Positions 10,563-24,900 of a stretch of 64,000 nucleotides of DNA are shown here, one piece after another. The position numbers and the translations under genes are program-made. This DNA is from Mimachlamys varia (lineage: Eukaryota > Mollusca > Bivalvia > Pectinida > Pectinidae). Under the pieces are notes generated by a model. The model did no database searches and was not told the origin of the DNA. It saw only the letters and a list, made by a program, of their open reading frames with translations. Within the stretch, counting starts at the first letter, position 1, and the number at the start of each line of letters is the position of its first letter. The stretch is from NCBI GenBank assembly GCA_947623455.1, contig OX392529.1, forward strand, positions 59,291,186 through 59,355,185, in the 5' to 3' direction.

Positions 10563-12141
10563 AAGTGTATCACGTCAACCTACTAAAACAATATGTTGAA
10601 CGAGCCGACAGCAAAGAGAAAGGTGAATCAGCATGCGAAGCAGAGTCAGCAAAGGACAAAGCTGCGGGAATAGCTGTTATCGAGGCAGAGGATGAAGTTG
10701 ATTGTGGAGCGGTTGATGATGAAAACCTGTTAGAATTAGGGAACTTCTCGGGGAAGGAGAACTTTAGGGATGTAAAGATAAGTGAAGATTTGACGGAGGT
10801 ACAGAGTTCGCAGGTGAGAGCACTTGTAGAGGAATTCCAGGATATTTTCTCCGATATTCCCGGAACAACCAACTTACAGGAACGCCGAATCGAGACAACC
10901 AGTAAGGATCATATAAGAGTCAAACCGTATCCGATTCCCTATGCTAAAAGGAAAGAAATTCAAGAAGAAATTAAAAAGATGGTGGAGATGGGAATAATAG
11001 AACCATCAAAATCTGCTTACAATGCGCCAATTGTTATCGTGAAGAAGAAAGACCTTACCAACAGGGTTTGCATCGACTTCCGCAAGCTAAACGCGATAAC
11101 ACACTTTGACCCTGAGCCGATGGGAGATATCGAGGATATAATGACAAGACTCGATAAGGATAAGTACTTCTCGAAGTTTGACCTCAGTAAGGGTTATTGG
11201 CAGATACCCTTAGAGAAGAATTCAAGACACATGACCGCCTTCTCAACCTCAGAAGGTTGTTACCAATTTAGGAAACTCCCATTTGGTCTCGTCAACTCAG
11301 GAGCTACATTCAACAGAATGATGAGGAAGATGTTGGAAGGTAGCAAGAACACGGACCACTACGTAGACGATATTCTTGGTCATAACCAGACATGGAAGGA
11401 ACATTTAGAGGATCTCAGAGACGCAAGAGTAACTGTACGGCCATTCAAATGTATGATTGGCTATAGGACACTCGGATTTGTGGGACACACCGTGGGCGAG
11501 GGAACGATCGCCATAGAGGACGATAAGTTGGCAAAGATTCGAGACGCGCAACAACCAGCGACGAAAAAACAGGTTAGAGCTTTCCTCGGACTCGCAGGCT
11601 ATTATCGGAAATTCGTCCCAAATTTTGCAGATATTGCGAAACCACTCTCGGACCTCACTAAGAAAGGACGACCAAATCAGGTGGATTGGGGACCAGTAGA
11701 GGACAAAGCGTTCACATGGCTGAAGGACCTCTTGACCAAGGCCCTATTCTACGACTGCCAGACCTTTCGAAAACCTTCATCGTACAGTCTGACGCCTCAG
11801 ATACCGGTTTGGGCTGTGTTTTATTACAAGAACATACAGATTGTATATTTCCAGTCGCTTATGCGAGTAAGAAGCTACTTGATAGGGAAAGGAACTATTC
11901 CGTTATCGAAAGAGACTGTCTAGCTATTGTCTTTTCTATCACGAAGTTCCAAATGTACTTGTATGGACGCGAGTTTGTTCTGTTTACAGACCATAGGCCT
12001 TTGACGTACATACAAAAGAGCAAGATAGAGAGTGGTAGGATAATGCGCTGGGCATTGTTTTTGCAGAACTATAAGTTTCGTATCAAGGCTATTAAGGGAT
12101 CACAGAACGTAGCTGCATATTATCTAAGCAGGCAGTATTAG
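10559..12141 (+). pseudogene. pol: Gypsy pol: reverse transcriptase-RNase H, copy 2, frameshifted
   Basis: Same content as the copy 1 section. An acidic linker is followed by RT with RVCIDFRKLN, FDLSKGYWQI, FGLVNSGATF and YVDD (around 11359), then RNase H in another frame with SDASDTGLG, ERDCLAIV and TDHRPLTY. The -1 junction to integrase lies at about 10557-10562 and a one-base lesion near 11734 separates RT from RNase H. The RNase H end reads AAYYLSRQY, close to the usual ADxLSR end. One replacement separates the copies (E to A before SKKLL). Confidence 0.88.
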
Positions 12142-12295
12142 ATTTTTTGAACTAGAACCATTCCCTACAACCTATGGTCATTATTAGTATTAGATGAACT
12201 GTGGTCTATGACATTGTGTTTTTGAAAATATAGATGTAGGAAAGATAATTGAATTTATTCAAGATGTTGTGAAAATACATAAGTCAAGTATTTTC

Positions 12296-12307
12296 AGAAA
12301 TAGGGGG
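12296..12307 (+). promoter_or_regulatory. polypurine tract, copy 2
   Basis: agaaataggggg, one base before the 3' LTR; the expected plus-strand primer. Confidence 0.75.
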
Positions 12308-12308
12308 T

Positions 12309-12954
12309 TGTCAGAATAAATATTAGGTGATATGTGTAAAATGTATGTATCAAACAGTCAAAGTTAACACCACTGATAGACTATGGACAATTATATGTGA
12401 AAACTGTGGTGTGCGACCTGAACATTAGTGCTGGTGCAGTTATCTCCCTTGATAATCTGTACTTTCGGTTTTCAATGACGCCAGAGGAGTTCCGTTAGAA
12501 TTGGAGCTTGGAAGGAACGCGGGAAAGTGACAGGGTGCATAATGTGTTGTGCTGGACTTGATCAGTTAAAACGGTAGACGTGAACAGCAGGGATATTCGC
12601 AATGAGCCGGGCAATCGACAATGAGTGCGAGAGGAGTTGACTGAGCTCCAGTGTCGGGTAAGGCTGTCTTCCCGAAGTGTGACACATGTGAACACAGTTA
12701 AATCAGGTCATCGCCCCGTGCGATCTGTGTATCGGTTTACAGACTGTTAGTGTTATTTTATCGACACCCCTGTATTTCACTTATGCTGTTGTTTTATATA
12801 TAAATGTTGAAACTTACACCAACGCCTCTGTTATCATTTCGCAGTCCAGCTATTAAAAATACTGTCAAGTATACCCTACGAAAGATCCCAAAACAAACAA
12901 TATACCAAAAGGCGAATGGTCTCGTCGTCAGACGATCTCGTCGTTCTTTTGACA
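12309..12954 (+). repeat. 3' LTR of Gypsy copy 2
   Basis: TGTCA...TGACA, 646 bp. The satellite that follows begins cattaatataaggtatta, exactly as after the copy 1 LTR at 4006. Confidence 0.94.
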
Positions 12955-15900
12955 CATTAATATAAGGTATTAACGTCTCCTAGGCCACACCCATTGATAT
13001 ACGGTATAGAGTCTCCTAGGCCACACATTGATATACGGTATAAACGTCTCCTAGGCCACACATTGATATACGGTATAGACGTCTCCTAGGCCACACATTA
13101 ATATACGGTATTAGCGTCTCCTAGGCCACACATTGATATACGGTATAAACGTCCCCTAGGCCACACATTGATATACGGTATAAACGTCTCCTAGGCCACA
13201 CATTGATATACGGTATAAACGTCTCCTAGGTCACACATTGATATACGGTATAAACGTCTCCTAGCCACACATTGATATACGGTATAAACGTCTCCTAGGC
13301 CACACATTGATATACGGTATAAACGTCTTCTAGGCCACACATTGATATACAGTATATACGTTTCCTAGACAACACATTGATATACGGTATAAACGTCTCC
13401 TAGACAACACGTGATATACGGTATAAACGTCTCCTAGACAACACATTGATATACGGTATAAACGTCTCCTAGACAACACATTGATATACGGTATAAACGT
13501 TTCCTAGACAACACATTGATATACGGTATAAACGTCTCCAAGACAACACATTGATATACGGTATAAACGTCTCCAAGACAACACATTGATATACGGTATA
13601 AACGTTTCCTAGGCCACACATTGATATACGGTATAAACGTCTCCTAGGCCACACATTGATATACGGTATAAACGTCTCCTAGCCACACATTAATATACGG
13701 TATAAACGTTTCCTAGGCCACACATTGATATACGGTATAAACGTTTCCTAGGCCACACATTGATATACGGTATAAACGTCTCCTAGGCCACACATTGATA
13801 TACGGTATAAACGTCTCCTAGCCACACATTAATATACGGTATAAACGTTTCCTAGGCCACACATTGATATACGGTATAAATGTCTCCTAGCCACACATTA
13901 ATATACGGTATAAACGTCTCCTAGGCCACACATTGATATACGGTATAAACGTCTCCTAGCCACACATTAATATACGGTATAAACGTTTCCTAGGCCACAC
14001 ATTGATATACGGTATAAATGTCTCCTAGCCACACATTAATATACGGTATAAACGTCTCCTAGGCCACACATTGATATACGTAATAAACGACTCCAAGCCA
14101 CACATTGATATACGGTATAAACGTCTCCTAGACAACACATTGATATACGGTATAAACGTCTCCTAGGCCACACATTGATATACGATATAAACGTCTCCTA
14201 GGCCACACATTGATATACGTAATAAACGACTCCAAGCCACACATTGATATACGGTATAAACGTCTCCTAGACAACACATTGATATACGGTATAAACGTCT
14301 CCTAGGCCACACATTGATATACGGTATAAACGTCTCCTAGGCCACACATTGATATACAGTATAAACGTCTCCTAGGCCACACATTAATATACGATATAAA
14401 CGTCTCCTAGGCCACACATTGATATACGGTATAGACGTCTCCTAGGCCACACATTGATATACGATATAAACGTCTCCTAGGCCACACATTGATATACGGT
14501 ATAGACGTCTCCTAGACCACACATTGATATACGGTATAGACGTCTCCTAGGCCACACATTGATATACAGTATAAACGTCTCCTAGGCCACACATTGATAT
14601 ACGATATAAACGTCTCCTAGACCACACATTGATATACGGTATAGACTTCTCCTAGGCCACACATTGATATACGGTATAGACGTCTCCTAGGCCACACATT
14701 GATATACAGTATAGACGTCTCCTAGGCCACACTTTAATATACGATATAAACGTCTCCTAGGCCACACCTTGATATACGGTATAGACGTCTACTAGACAAC
14801 ACATTGATATACGGTATAAACGTCTCCTAGGCACACATTGATATACGATATAAACGTCTCCTAGGCCACACATTGATATACGGTATAGACGTCTCCTCGG
14901 CCACACATTGATATACGATATAAACGTCTCCTAGGCCACACATTGATATACGATATAAACGTCTCCAAGGCCACACATTGATATACGGTATAGACGTCTC
15001 CTAGGCCACACATTGATATACAGTATAAACGTCTCCTAGGCCACACATTGATATACGATATAAACGTCTCCTAGGCCACACATTGACATACGGTATAGAC
15101 GTCTCCTAGGCCACACATTGATATACGGTATAAACGTCTCCTAGGCCACACATTGATATACGGTATAGACGTCTCCTAGGCCACACATTGATATACGGTA
15201 TAGACGTCTCCTAGGCCACACATTGATATACGATATAAACGTCTCCTAGACCACACCTTGATATACGGTATAGACTTCTCCTAGGCCACACATTGATATA
15301 CGGTATAGACGTTTCCTAGGCCACACATTGATATACGGTATAAACGTCTCCTAGGCCACACATTGATATACAGTATAAACGTCTCCTAGGCCACACATTG
15401 ATATACGATATAAACGTCTCCTAGGCCACACATTGATATACGATATAAACGTCTCCTAGGCCACACATTGATATACGGTATAGACGTTTCCTACGCCACA
15501 CATTGATATACGATATAAACGTCTCCAAGGCCACACATTGATATACGGTATAGACGTCTCCTAGACAACACATTGATATACGATATAAACGTCTCCTAGG
15601 CCACACATTAATATACGGTATAAACGTCTCCTAGGCCACACATTGATATACGGTATAAACGTCCCCTAGGCCACACATTGATATACGGTATAAACGTCTC
15701 CTAGACCACACATTGATATACGATATAAACGTCTCCTAGGCCACACATTGATATACGGTATAAACGTCTCCTAGGCCACACATTGATATACGGTATAAAC
15801 GTTCCCTAGGCCACACATTGATATACGGTATAGACGTTTCCTAGGCAACACATTGATATACGGTATAAACGTCTCCTAGGCCACACATTGATATACGGTA

Positions 15901-18900
15901 TAAACGACTCCTAGCCACACATGGATATACGGTATAAACGTCTCCTAGACAACACATTGATATACGGTATAAACGTTTCCTAGGCCACATATTGATATAC
16001 AGTATTAACGTCTCCTAGACCACATATTGATATACGGTATAAACGTCTCCTAGACAACACATTGATATACGGTATAAACGTCTCCTAGGCCACACATTGA
16101 TATACGATATAAACGTCTCTTAGGCCACACATTGATATACGATATAAACGTCTCCTAGGCCACACATTGATATACGATATAAACGTCTCCAAGGCCACAC
16201 ATTGATATACGGTATAGACGTCTCCTAGACAACACATTGATATACGATATAAACGTCTCCTAGGCCACACATTGATATACGATATAAACGTCTCCTACGC
16301 CACACATTGATATACGGTATAAACGTCCCCTAGGCCACACATTGATATACGGTATAAACGTCTCCTAGACCACACATTGATATACGATATAAACGTCTCC
16401 TAGGCCACACATTGATATACGGTATAAACGTCTCCTAGGCCACACATTGATATACGGTATAAACGTTCCCTAGGCCACACATTGATATACGGTATAGACG
16501 TTTCCTAGGCAACACATTGATATACGGTATAAACGTCTCCTAGGCCACACATTGATATACGGTATAAACGACTCCTAGCCACACATTGATATACGGTATA
16601 AACGTCTCCTAGACAACACATTGATATACGGTATAAACGTTTCCTAGGCCACACATTGAATTACAGTATTAACGTCTCCTAGACCACATATTGATATACG
16701 GTATAAACGTCTCCTAGACAACACATTGATATACGGTATAAACGTCTCCTAGGCACACATTGATATACGATATAAACGTCTCCTAGGCCACACATTGATA
16801 TACGGTATAGACGTCTCCTAGGCCACACATTGATATACGATATAAACGTCTCCTAGGCCACACATTGATATACGATATAAACGTCTCCTAGGCCACACAT
16901 TGATATACGGTATAACGTCTCCTAGGCCACACATTGATATACGATATAAACGTCTCCTAGGCCACACATTGATATGCGGTATAGACGTCTCCTAGGCCAC
17001 ACATTGATATACAGTATCGACGTCTCCTAGGCCACACATTGATATACGGTATAAACGTCTCCTAGGCACACATTGATATACGATATAAACGTCTCCTAGG
17101 CCACACATTAATATACGGTATAGACGTCTCCTAGGCCACACATTGATATACGATATAAACGTCTCCTAGGCCACACATTGATATACGATCTAAACATCTC
17201 CTAGGCCACACATTGATATACGGTATAGACGTCTCCTAGGCCACACATTGATATACAGTATAAACGTCTCCTAGGCCACACATTGATATACGATATAAAC
17301 GTATCCTAGACCACACATTGATATACGGTATAGACTTCTCCTAGGCCACACATTGATATACGGTATAGACGTTTCCTACGCCACACATTGATATACGATA
17401 TAAACGTCTCCAAGGCCACACATTGATATACGGTATAGACGTCTCCTAGACAACACATTGATATACGATATAAACGTCTCCTAGGCCACACATTAATATA
17501 CGGTATAAACGTCTCCTAGGCCACACATTGATATACGGTATAAACGTCCCCTAGGCCACACATTGATATACGGTATAAACGTCTCCTAGGCCACACATTG
17601 ATATACGGTATAGACGTCTCCTAGGCCACACATTGATATACGATATAAACGTCTCCTAGGCCACACATTGATATACGGTATAAACGTTCCCTAGGCCACA
17701 CATTGATATACGGTATAGACGTTTCCTAGGCAACACATTGATATACGGTATAAACGTCTCCTAGGCCACACATTGATATACGGTATAAACGACTCCTAGC
17801 CACACATTGATATACGGTATAAACGTCTCCTAGACAACACATTGATATACGGTATAAACGTTTCCTAGGCCACATATTGATATACAGTATTAACGTCTCC
17901 TAGACCACATATTGATATACGGTATAAACGTCTCCTAGACAACACATTGATATACGGTACAAACGTCTCCTAGGCACACATTGATATACGATATAAACGT
18001 CTCCTAAGCCACACATTGATATACGGTATAGACGTCTCCTAGGCCACACATTGATATACGATATAAACGTCTCCTAGGCCACACATTGATATACGATATA
18101 AACGTCTCCTAGGCCACACATTGATATACGGTATAGACGTCTCCTAGGCCACACATTGATATACAGTATAAACGTCTCCTAGGCCACACATTGATATACG
18201 GTATAGACGTCTCCTAGGCCACACATTGATATACGGTATAGATGTCTCCTAGGCCACACATTGAAATACGATATAAACGTCTCCTAGGCCACACATTGAT
18301 ATACGATATAAACGTCTCCTAGGCCACACATTGATATACGGTATAGACGTCTCCTAGGCCACACATTGATATACGATATAAACGTCTCCTAGGCCACACA
18401 TTGATATACGATATAAACGTCTCCTAGGCCACACATTGATATACGGTATAGACGTCTCCTAGGCCACACATTGATATACAGTATAAACGTCTCCTAGGCC
18501 ACACATTGATATACGTATAGACGTCTCCTAGGCCACACATTGATATACGGTATAGATGTCTCCTAGGCCACACATTGATATACGATATGAACGTCTCCTA
18601 GGCCACACATTGATATACGATATAAACGTCTCCTAGCCCACACATTGATATACGGTATAGACGTCTCCTAGGCCACACATTGATATACGATATAAACGTC
18701 TCCTAGGCCACACATTGATATACGATATAAACGTCTCCTAGGCCACACATTGATATACGGTATAGACGTCTCCTAGGCCACACATTGATATACAGTATAA
18801 ACGTCTCCTAGGCCACACATTGATATACGATATAAACGTCTCCTAGACCACACATTGATATACGGTATAGACTTCTCCTAAGCCACACATTGATATACGT

Positions 18901-21900
18901 ATAGACGTCTCCTAGGCCACACATTGATATACGGTATAGATGTCTCCTAGGCCACACATTGATATACGATATAAACGTCTCCAAGGCCACACATTGATAT
19001 ACGGTATAAACGTCTCCTAGACAACACATTGATATACGATATAAACGTCTCCTAGGCCACACATTAATATACGGTATAAACGTCTCCTAGGCCACACATT
19101 GATAGACGGTATAAACGTCCCCTAGGCCACACATTGATATACGGTATAAACGTCTCCTAGACCACACATTGATATACGGTATAAACGTCTCCTAGGCCAC
19201 ACATTGATATACGGTATAAACGTCTCCTAGGCCACACATTGATATACGGTATAAACGTCTCCTAGCCACACATTGATATACGGCATAAACGTTCCTTAGG
19301 CCACACATTGATATACGGTATAGACGTTCCCTAGGCCACACATTGATATACGGTATAGACGTTTCCTAGGCAACACATTGATATACGGTATAAACGTCTC
19401 CTAGGCCACACATTGATATACGGTATAAACGACTCCTAGCCACACATTGATATACGGTATAAACGTTCCCTAGGCCACATATTGATATACAGTATAGACG
19501 TTTCCTAGGCAACACATTGATATACGGTATAAACGTCTCCTAGGCCACACATTGATATACGGTATAAACGACTCCTAGCCACACATTGATATACGGTATA
19601 AACGTCTCCTAGACAACACATTGATATACGGTATAAACGTTTCCTAGGCCACATATTGATATACAGTATTAACGTCTCCTAGACCACATATTGATATACG
19701 GTATAAACGTCTCCTAGACAACACATTGATATACGGTATAAACGTCTCCTAGGCACACATTGATATACGATATAAACGTCTCCTAGGCCACACATTGATA
19801 TACGGTATAGACGTCTCCTAGGCCACACATTGATATACGATATAAACGTCTCCTAGGCCACACATTGATATACGATATAAACGTCTCCTAGGCCACACAT
19901 TGATATACGGTATAGACGTCTCCTAGGCCACACATTGATATACAGTATAAACGTCTCCTAGGCCACACATTGATATACGGTATAGACGTCTCCTAGGCCA
20001 CACATTGATATACGGTATAGACGTCTCCTAGGCCACACATTGATATACGATATAAACATCTCCTAGGCCACACATTGATATACGATATAAACGTCTCCTA
20101 GGCCACACATTGATATACGGTATAGACGTCTCCTAGGCCACACATTGATATACGATATAAACGTCTCCTAGGCCACACATTGATATACGATATAAACGTC
20201 TCCTAGGCCACACATTGATATACGGTATAGACGTCTCCTAGGCCACACATTGATATACGGTATAAACGTCTCCTAGGCCACACATTGATATACGATATAA
20301 ACGTCTCCTAGACCACACATTGATATACGGTATAGACTTCTCCTAAGCCACACATTGATATACGGTATAGACGTTTCCTACGCCACACATTGATATACGA
20401 TATAAACGTCTCCAAGGCCACACATTGATATACGATATAAACGTCTCCAAGGCCACACATTGATATACGGTATAAACGTCTCCTAGGCCACACATTGATA
20501 TACGGTATAAACGTCTCCTAGGCCACACATTGATATACGGTATAAACGTCTCCTAGCCACACATTGATATACGGTATAAACGTTCACTAGGCCACAAATT
20601 GATATACGGTATAGACGTTTCCTAGGCCACACATTGATATACGGTATAAACGTCTCCTAGGCCACACATTGATATACGGTATAAACGACTCCTAGCCACA
20701 CATTGATTTACGGTATAAACGTCTCCTGACAACACATTGATATACGGTATAAACGTTTCCTAGGCGACACATTGATATGCGGTATTAACGTCTCCTAGAC
20801 CACATATTGATATACGGTATAGACGTTTCCTAGGCCACACATTGATATACGGTATAAACGTCTCCTAGGCCACACATTGATATACGGTATAAACGACTCC
20901 TAGCCACACATTGATATACGGTATAAACGTCTCCTGACAACACATTGATATACGGTATAAACGTTTCCTAGGCGACACATTGATATGCGGTATTAACGTC
21001 TCCTAGACCACACATTGATATACGGTATAGACGTCTCCTAGACAACACATTGATATACGGTATAAACGTCTCCTAGGCACACATTGATATACGATATAAA
21101 CGTCTCCTAGGCCACACATTGATAAACGGTATAGACGTCTCCTAGGCCACACATTGATATACGATATAAACGTTTCCTAGGCGACACATTGATATGCGGT
21201 ATTAACGTCTCCTAGACCACATATTGATATACGGTATAGACGTCTCCTAGACCACACATTGATATACGGTATAAACGTCTCCAAGACAACACATTGATAT
21301 ACGGTATAAACGTCTCCTAGACAACACATTGATATACGATATAAACGTCTCCTAGGCCACACATTGATATACGATATAAACGTCTCCTAGGCCACACATT
21401 GATATACGGTATAGACGTCTCCTAGGCCACACATTGATATACGGTATAAACGTCTCCTAGACCACACATTGATATACGGTATAAACGTCTCCTAGGCCAC
21501 ACATTGATATACGGTATAAACGTCTCCTAGGCCACACATTGATATACGGTATAAACGTCTCCTAGCCACACATTGATATACGGCATAAACGTTCCTTAGG
21601 CCACACATTGATATACGGTATAGACGTTCCCTAGGCCACACATTGATATACGGTATAGACGTTTCCTAGGCAACACATTGATATACGGTATAAACGTCTC
21701 CTAGGCCACACATTGATATACGGTATAAACGACTCCTAGCCACACATTGATATACGGTATAAACGTTCCCTAGGACACACATTGATATACGGTATAGACG
21801 TTTCCTAGGCAACACATTGATATACGGTATAAACGTCTCCTAGGCCACACATTGATATACGGTATAAACGACTCCTAGCCACACATTGATATACGGTATA

Positions 21901-24900
21901 AACGTCTCCTAGACAACACATTGATATACGGTATAAACGTTTCCTAGGCCACATATTGATATACAGTATAAACGTCTCCTAGACAACACATTGATATACG
22001 GTATAAACGTTTCCTAGGCCACATATTGATATACGGTATAAACGTCTCCTAGACAACACATTGATATACGGTATAAACGTCTCCTAGGCACACATTGATA
22101 TACGATATAAACGTCTCCTAGGCCACACATTGATATACGGTATAGACGTCTCCTAGGCCACACATTGATATACGATATAAACGTCTCCTAGGCCACACAT
22201 TGATATACGATATAAACGTCTCCTAGGCCACACATTGATATACGGTATAGACGTCTCCTAGGCCACACATTGATATACAGTATAAACGTCTCCTAGGCCA
22301 CACATTGATATACGGTATAGACGTCTCCTAGGCCACACATTGATATACGGTATAGACGTCTCCTAGGCCACACATTGATATACGATATAAACATCTCCTA
22401 GGCCACACATTGATATGCGATATAAACGTCTCCTAGGCCACACATTGATATACGGTATAGACGTCTCCTAGGCCACACATTGATATACGATATAAACGTC
22501 TCCTAGGCCACACATTGATATACGGTATAAACGACTCCTAGCCACACATTGATATACGGTATAAACGTCTCCTGACAACACATTGATATACGGTATAAAC
22601 GTTTCCTAGGCGACACATTGATATGCGGTATTAACGTCTCCTAGACCACATATTGATATACGGTATAAACGTCTCCTAGGCCACACATTGATATACGATA
22701 TAAACGTCTCCAAGGCCACACATTGATATACGGTATAAACGTCTCCTAGGCCACACATTGATATACGGTATAGACGTTTCATACGCCACACATTGATATA
22801 CGATATAAACGTCTCCAAGGCCACACATTGATATACGATATAAACGTCTCCAAGGCCACACATTGATATACGGTATAAACGTCTCCTAGGCCACACATTG
22901 ATATACGGTATAAACGTCTCCTAGGCCACACATTGATATACGGTATAAACGTCTCCTAGCCACACATTGATATACGGTATAAACGTTCACTAGGCCACAC
23001 ATTGATATACGGTATAGACGTTTCCTAGGCCACACATTGATATACGGTATAAACGTCTCCTAGGCCACACATTGATATACGGTATAAACGACTCCTAGCC
23101 ACACATTGATATACGGTATAAACGTCTCCTGACAACACATTGATATACGGTATAAACGTTTCCTAGGCGACACATTGATATGCGGTATTAACGTCTCCTA
23201 GACCACATATTGATATACGGTATAAACGTCTCCTAGGCCACACATTGATATACGATATAAACGTCTCCTAGCCACACATTGATATACGGTATAAACGTTT
23301 CCTAGGCGACACATTGATATGCGGTATTAACGTCTCCTAGACCACATATTGATATACGGTATAAACGTTTCCTAGGCCACACATTGATATACGGTATAAA
23401 CGTCTCCTAGGCCACACATTGATATACGGTATAAACGACTCCTAGCCACACATTGATATACGGTATAAACGTCTCCTGACAACACATTGATATACGGTAT
23501 AAACGTTTCCTAGGCGACACATTGATATGCGGTATTAACGTCTCCTAGACCACACATTGATATACGGTATAGACGTCTCCTAGACAACACATTGATATAC
23601 GGTATAAACGTCTCCTAGGCACACATTGATATACGATATAAACGTCTCCTAGGCCACACATTGATATACGGTATAGACGTCTCCTAGGCCACACATTGAT
23701 ATACGATATAAACGTTTCCTAGGCGACACATTGATATGCGATATTAACGTCTCCTAGACCACATATTGATATACGGTATAGACGTCTCCTAGACAACACA
23801 TTGATATACGATATAAACGTCTCCTAGGCCACACATTGATATACGATATAAACGTCTCCTAGGCCACACATTGAAATACGGTATAAACGTCTCCTAGGCC
23901 ACACATTGATATACGGTATAAACGTCTCCTAGGCCACACATTGATATACGGTATAAACGTTTCCTAGGCCACACATTGATATACGGTATAAACGTCTCCT
24001 AGCCACACATTGATATACGGTATAAACGTCTCCTAGGCCACACATTGATATACGGTATAAACGTTTCCTAGGCCACACATTGATATACGGTATAAACGTC
24101 TCCTAGCCACACATTGATATACGGTATAAACGTTCCCTAGGCCACACATTGATATACGGTATAGACGTTTCCTAGGCAACACATTGATATACGGTATAAA
24201 CGTCTCCTAGGCCACACATTGATATACGGTATAAACGTCTCCTAGCCACACATTGATATACGGTATAAACGTTCCCTAGGCCACACATTGATATACGGTA
24301 TAGACGTTTCCTAGGCAACACATTGATATACGGTATAAACGTCTCCTAGGCCACACATTGATATACGGTATAAACGACTCCTAGCCACACATTGATATAC
24401 GGTATAAACGTCTCCTAGACAACACATTGATATACGGTATAAACGTTTCCTAGGCCACATATTGAATTACAGTATTAACGTCTCCTAGACCACATATTGA
24501 TATACGATATAAACGTCTCCTAGACAACACATTGATATACGGTATAAACGTCTCCTAGGCACACATTGATATACTATATAAACGTCTCCTAAGCCACACA
24601 TTGATATACGGTATAGACGTCTCCTAGGCCACACATTGATATACGATATAAACGTCTCCTAGGCCACACATTGATATACGATATAAACGTCTCCTAGGCC
24701 ACACATTGATATACGGTATAGACGTCTCCTAGGCCACACATTGATATACAGTATAAACGTCTCCTAGGCCACACATTGATATACGGTATAGACGTCTCCT
24801 AGGCCACACATTGATATACGGTATAGACGTCTCCTAGGCCACACATTGATATACGATATAAACGTCTCCTAGGCAACACATTGATATACGATATAAACGT

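Larger units (their letters stand above)
6250..12954 (+). mobile_element. full-length Ty3/Gypsy (Gmr1-like) retrotransposon, copy 2
   Basis: A complete 6,705-bp element: 646-bp LTRs at 6250-6895 and 12309-12954, primer binding site at 6898-6915, an untranslated leader, gag, protease, integrase, RT, RNase H and a polypurine tract. Gag, protease and integrase share one frame, interrupted by TAG (8376-8378) and TGA (8763-8765). RT and RNase H lie in the other two frames. Integrase upstream of RT, a SCAN-like capsid region and a Gypsy-type RT define a Gmr1-like element. It lies inside a 35-bp satellite with an imperfect 5-bp target duplication and is not autonomous as it stands. Confidence 0.95.
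8950..15189 (+). repeat. tandem segmental duplication, right copy
   Basis: Second copy of 1-5929. The unit length of 8,949 bp equals a full-length retroelement (6,705 bp) plus the 2,244 bp of satellite at 4006-6249, so the period is exactly one element plus its spacer. The extra 311 bp of satellite lies around 13880-14190. Confidence 0.9.
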
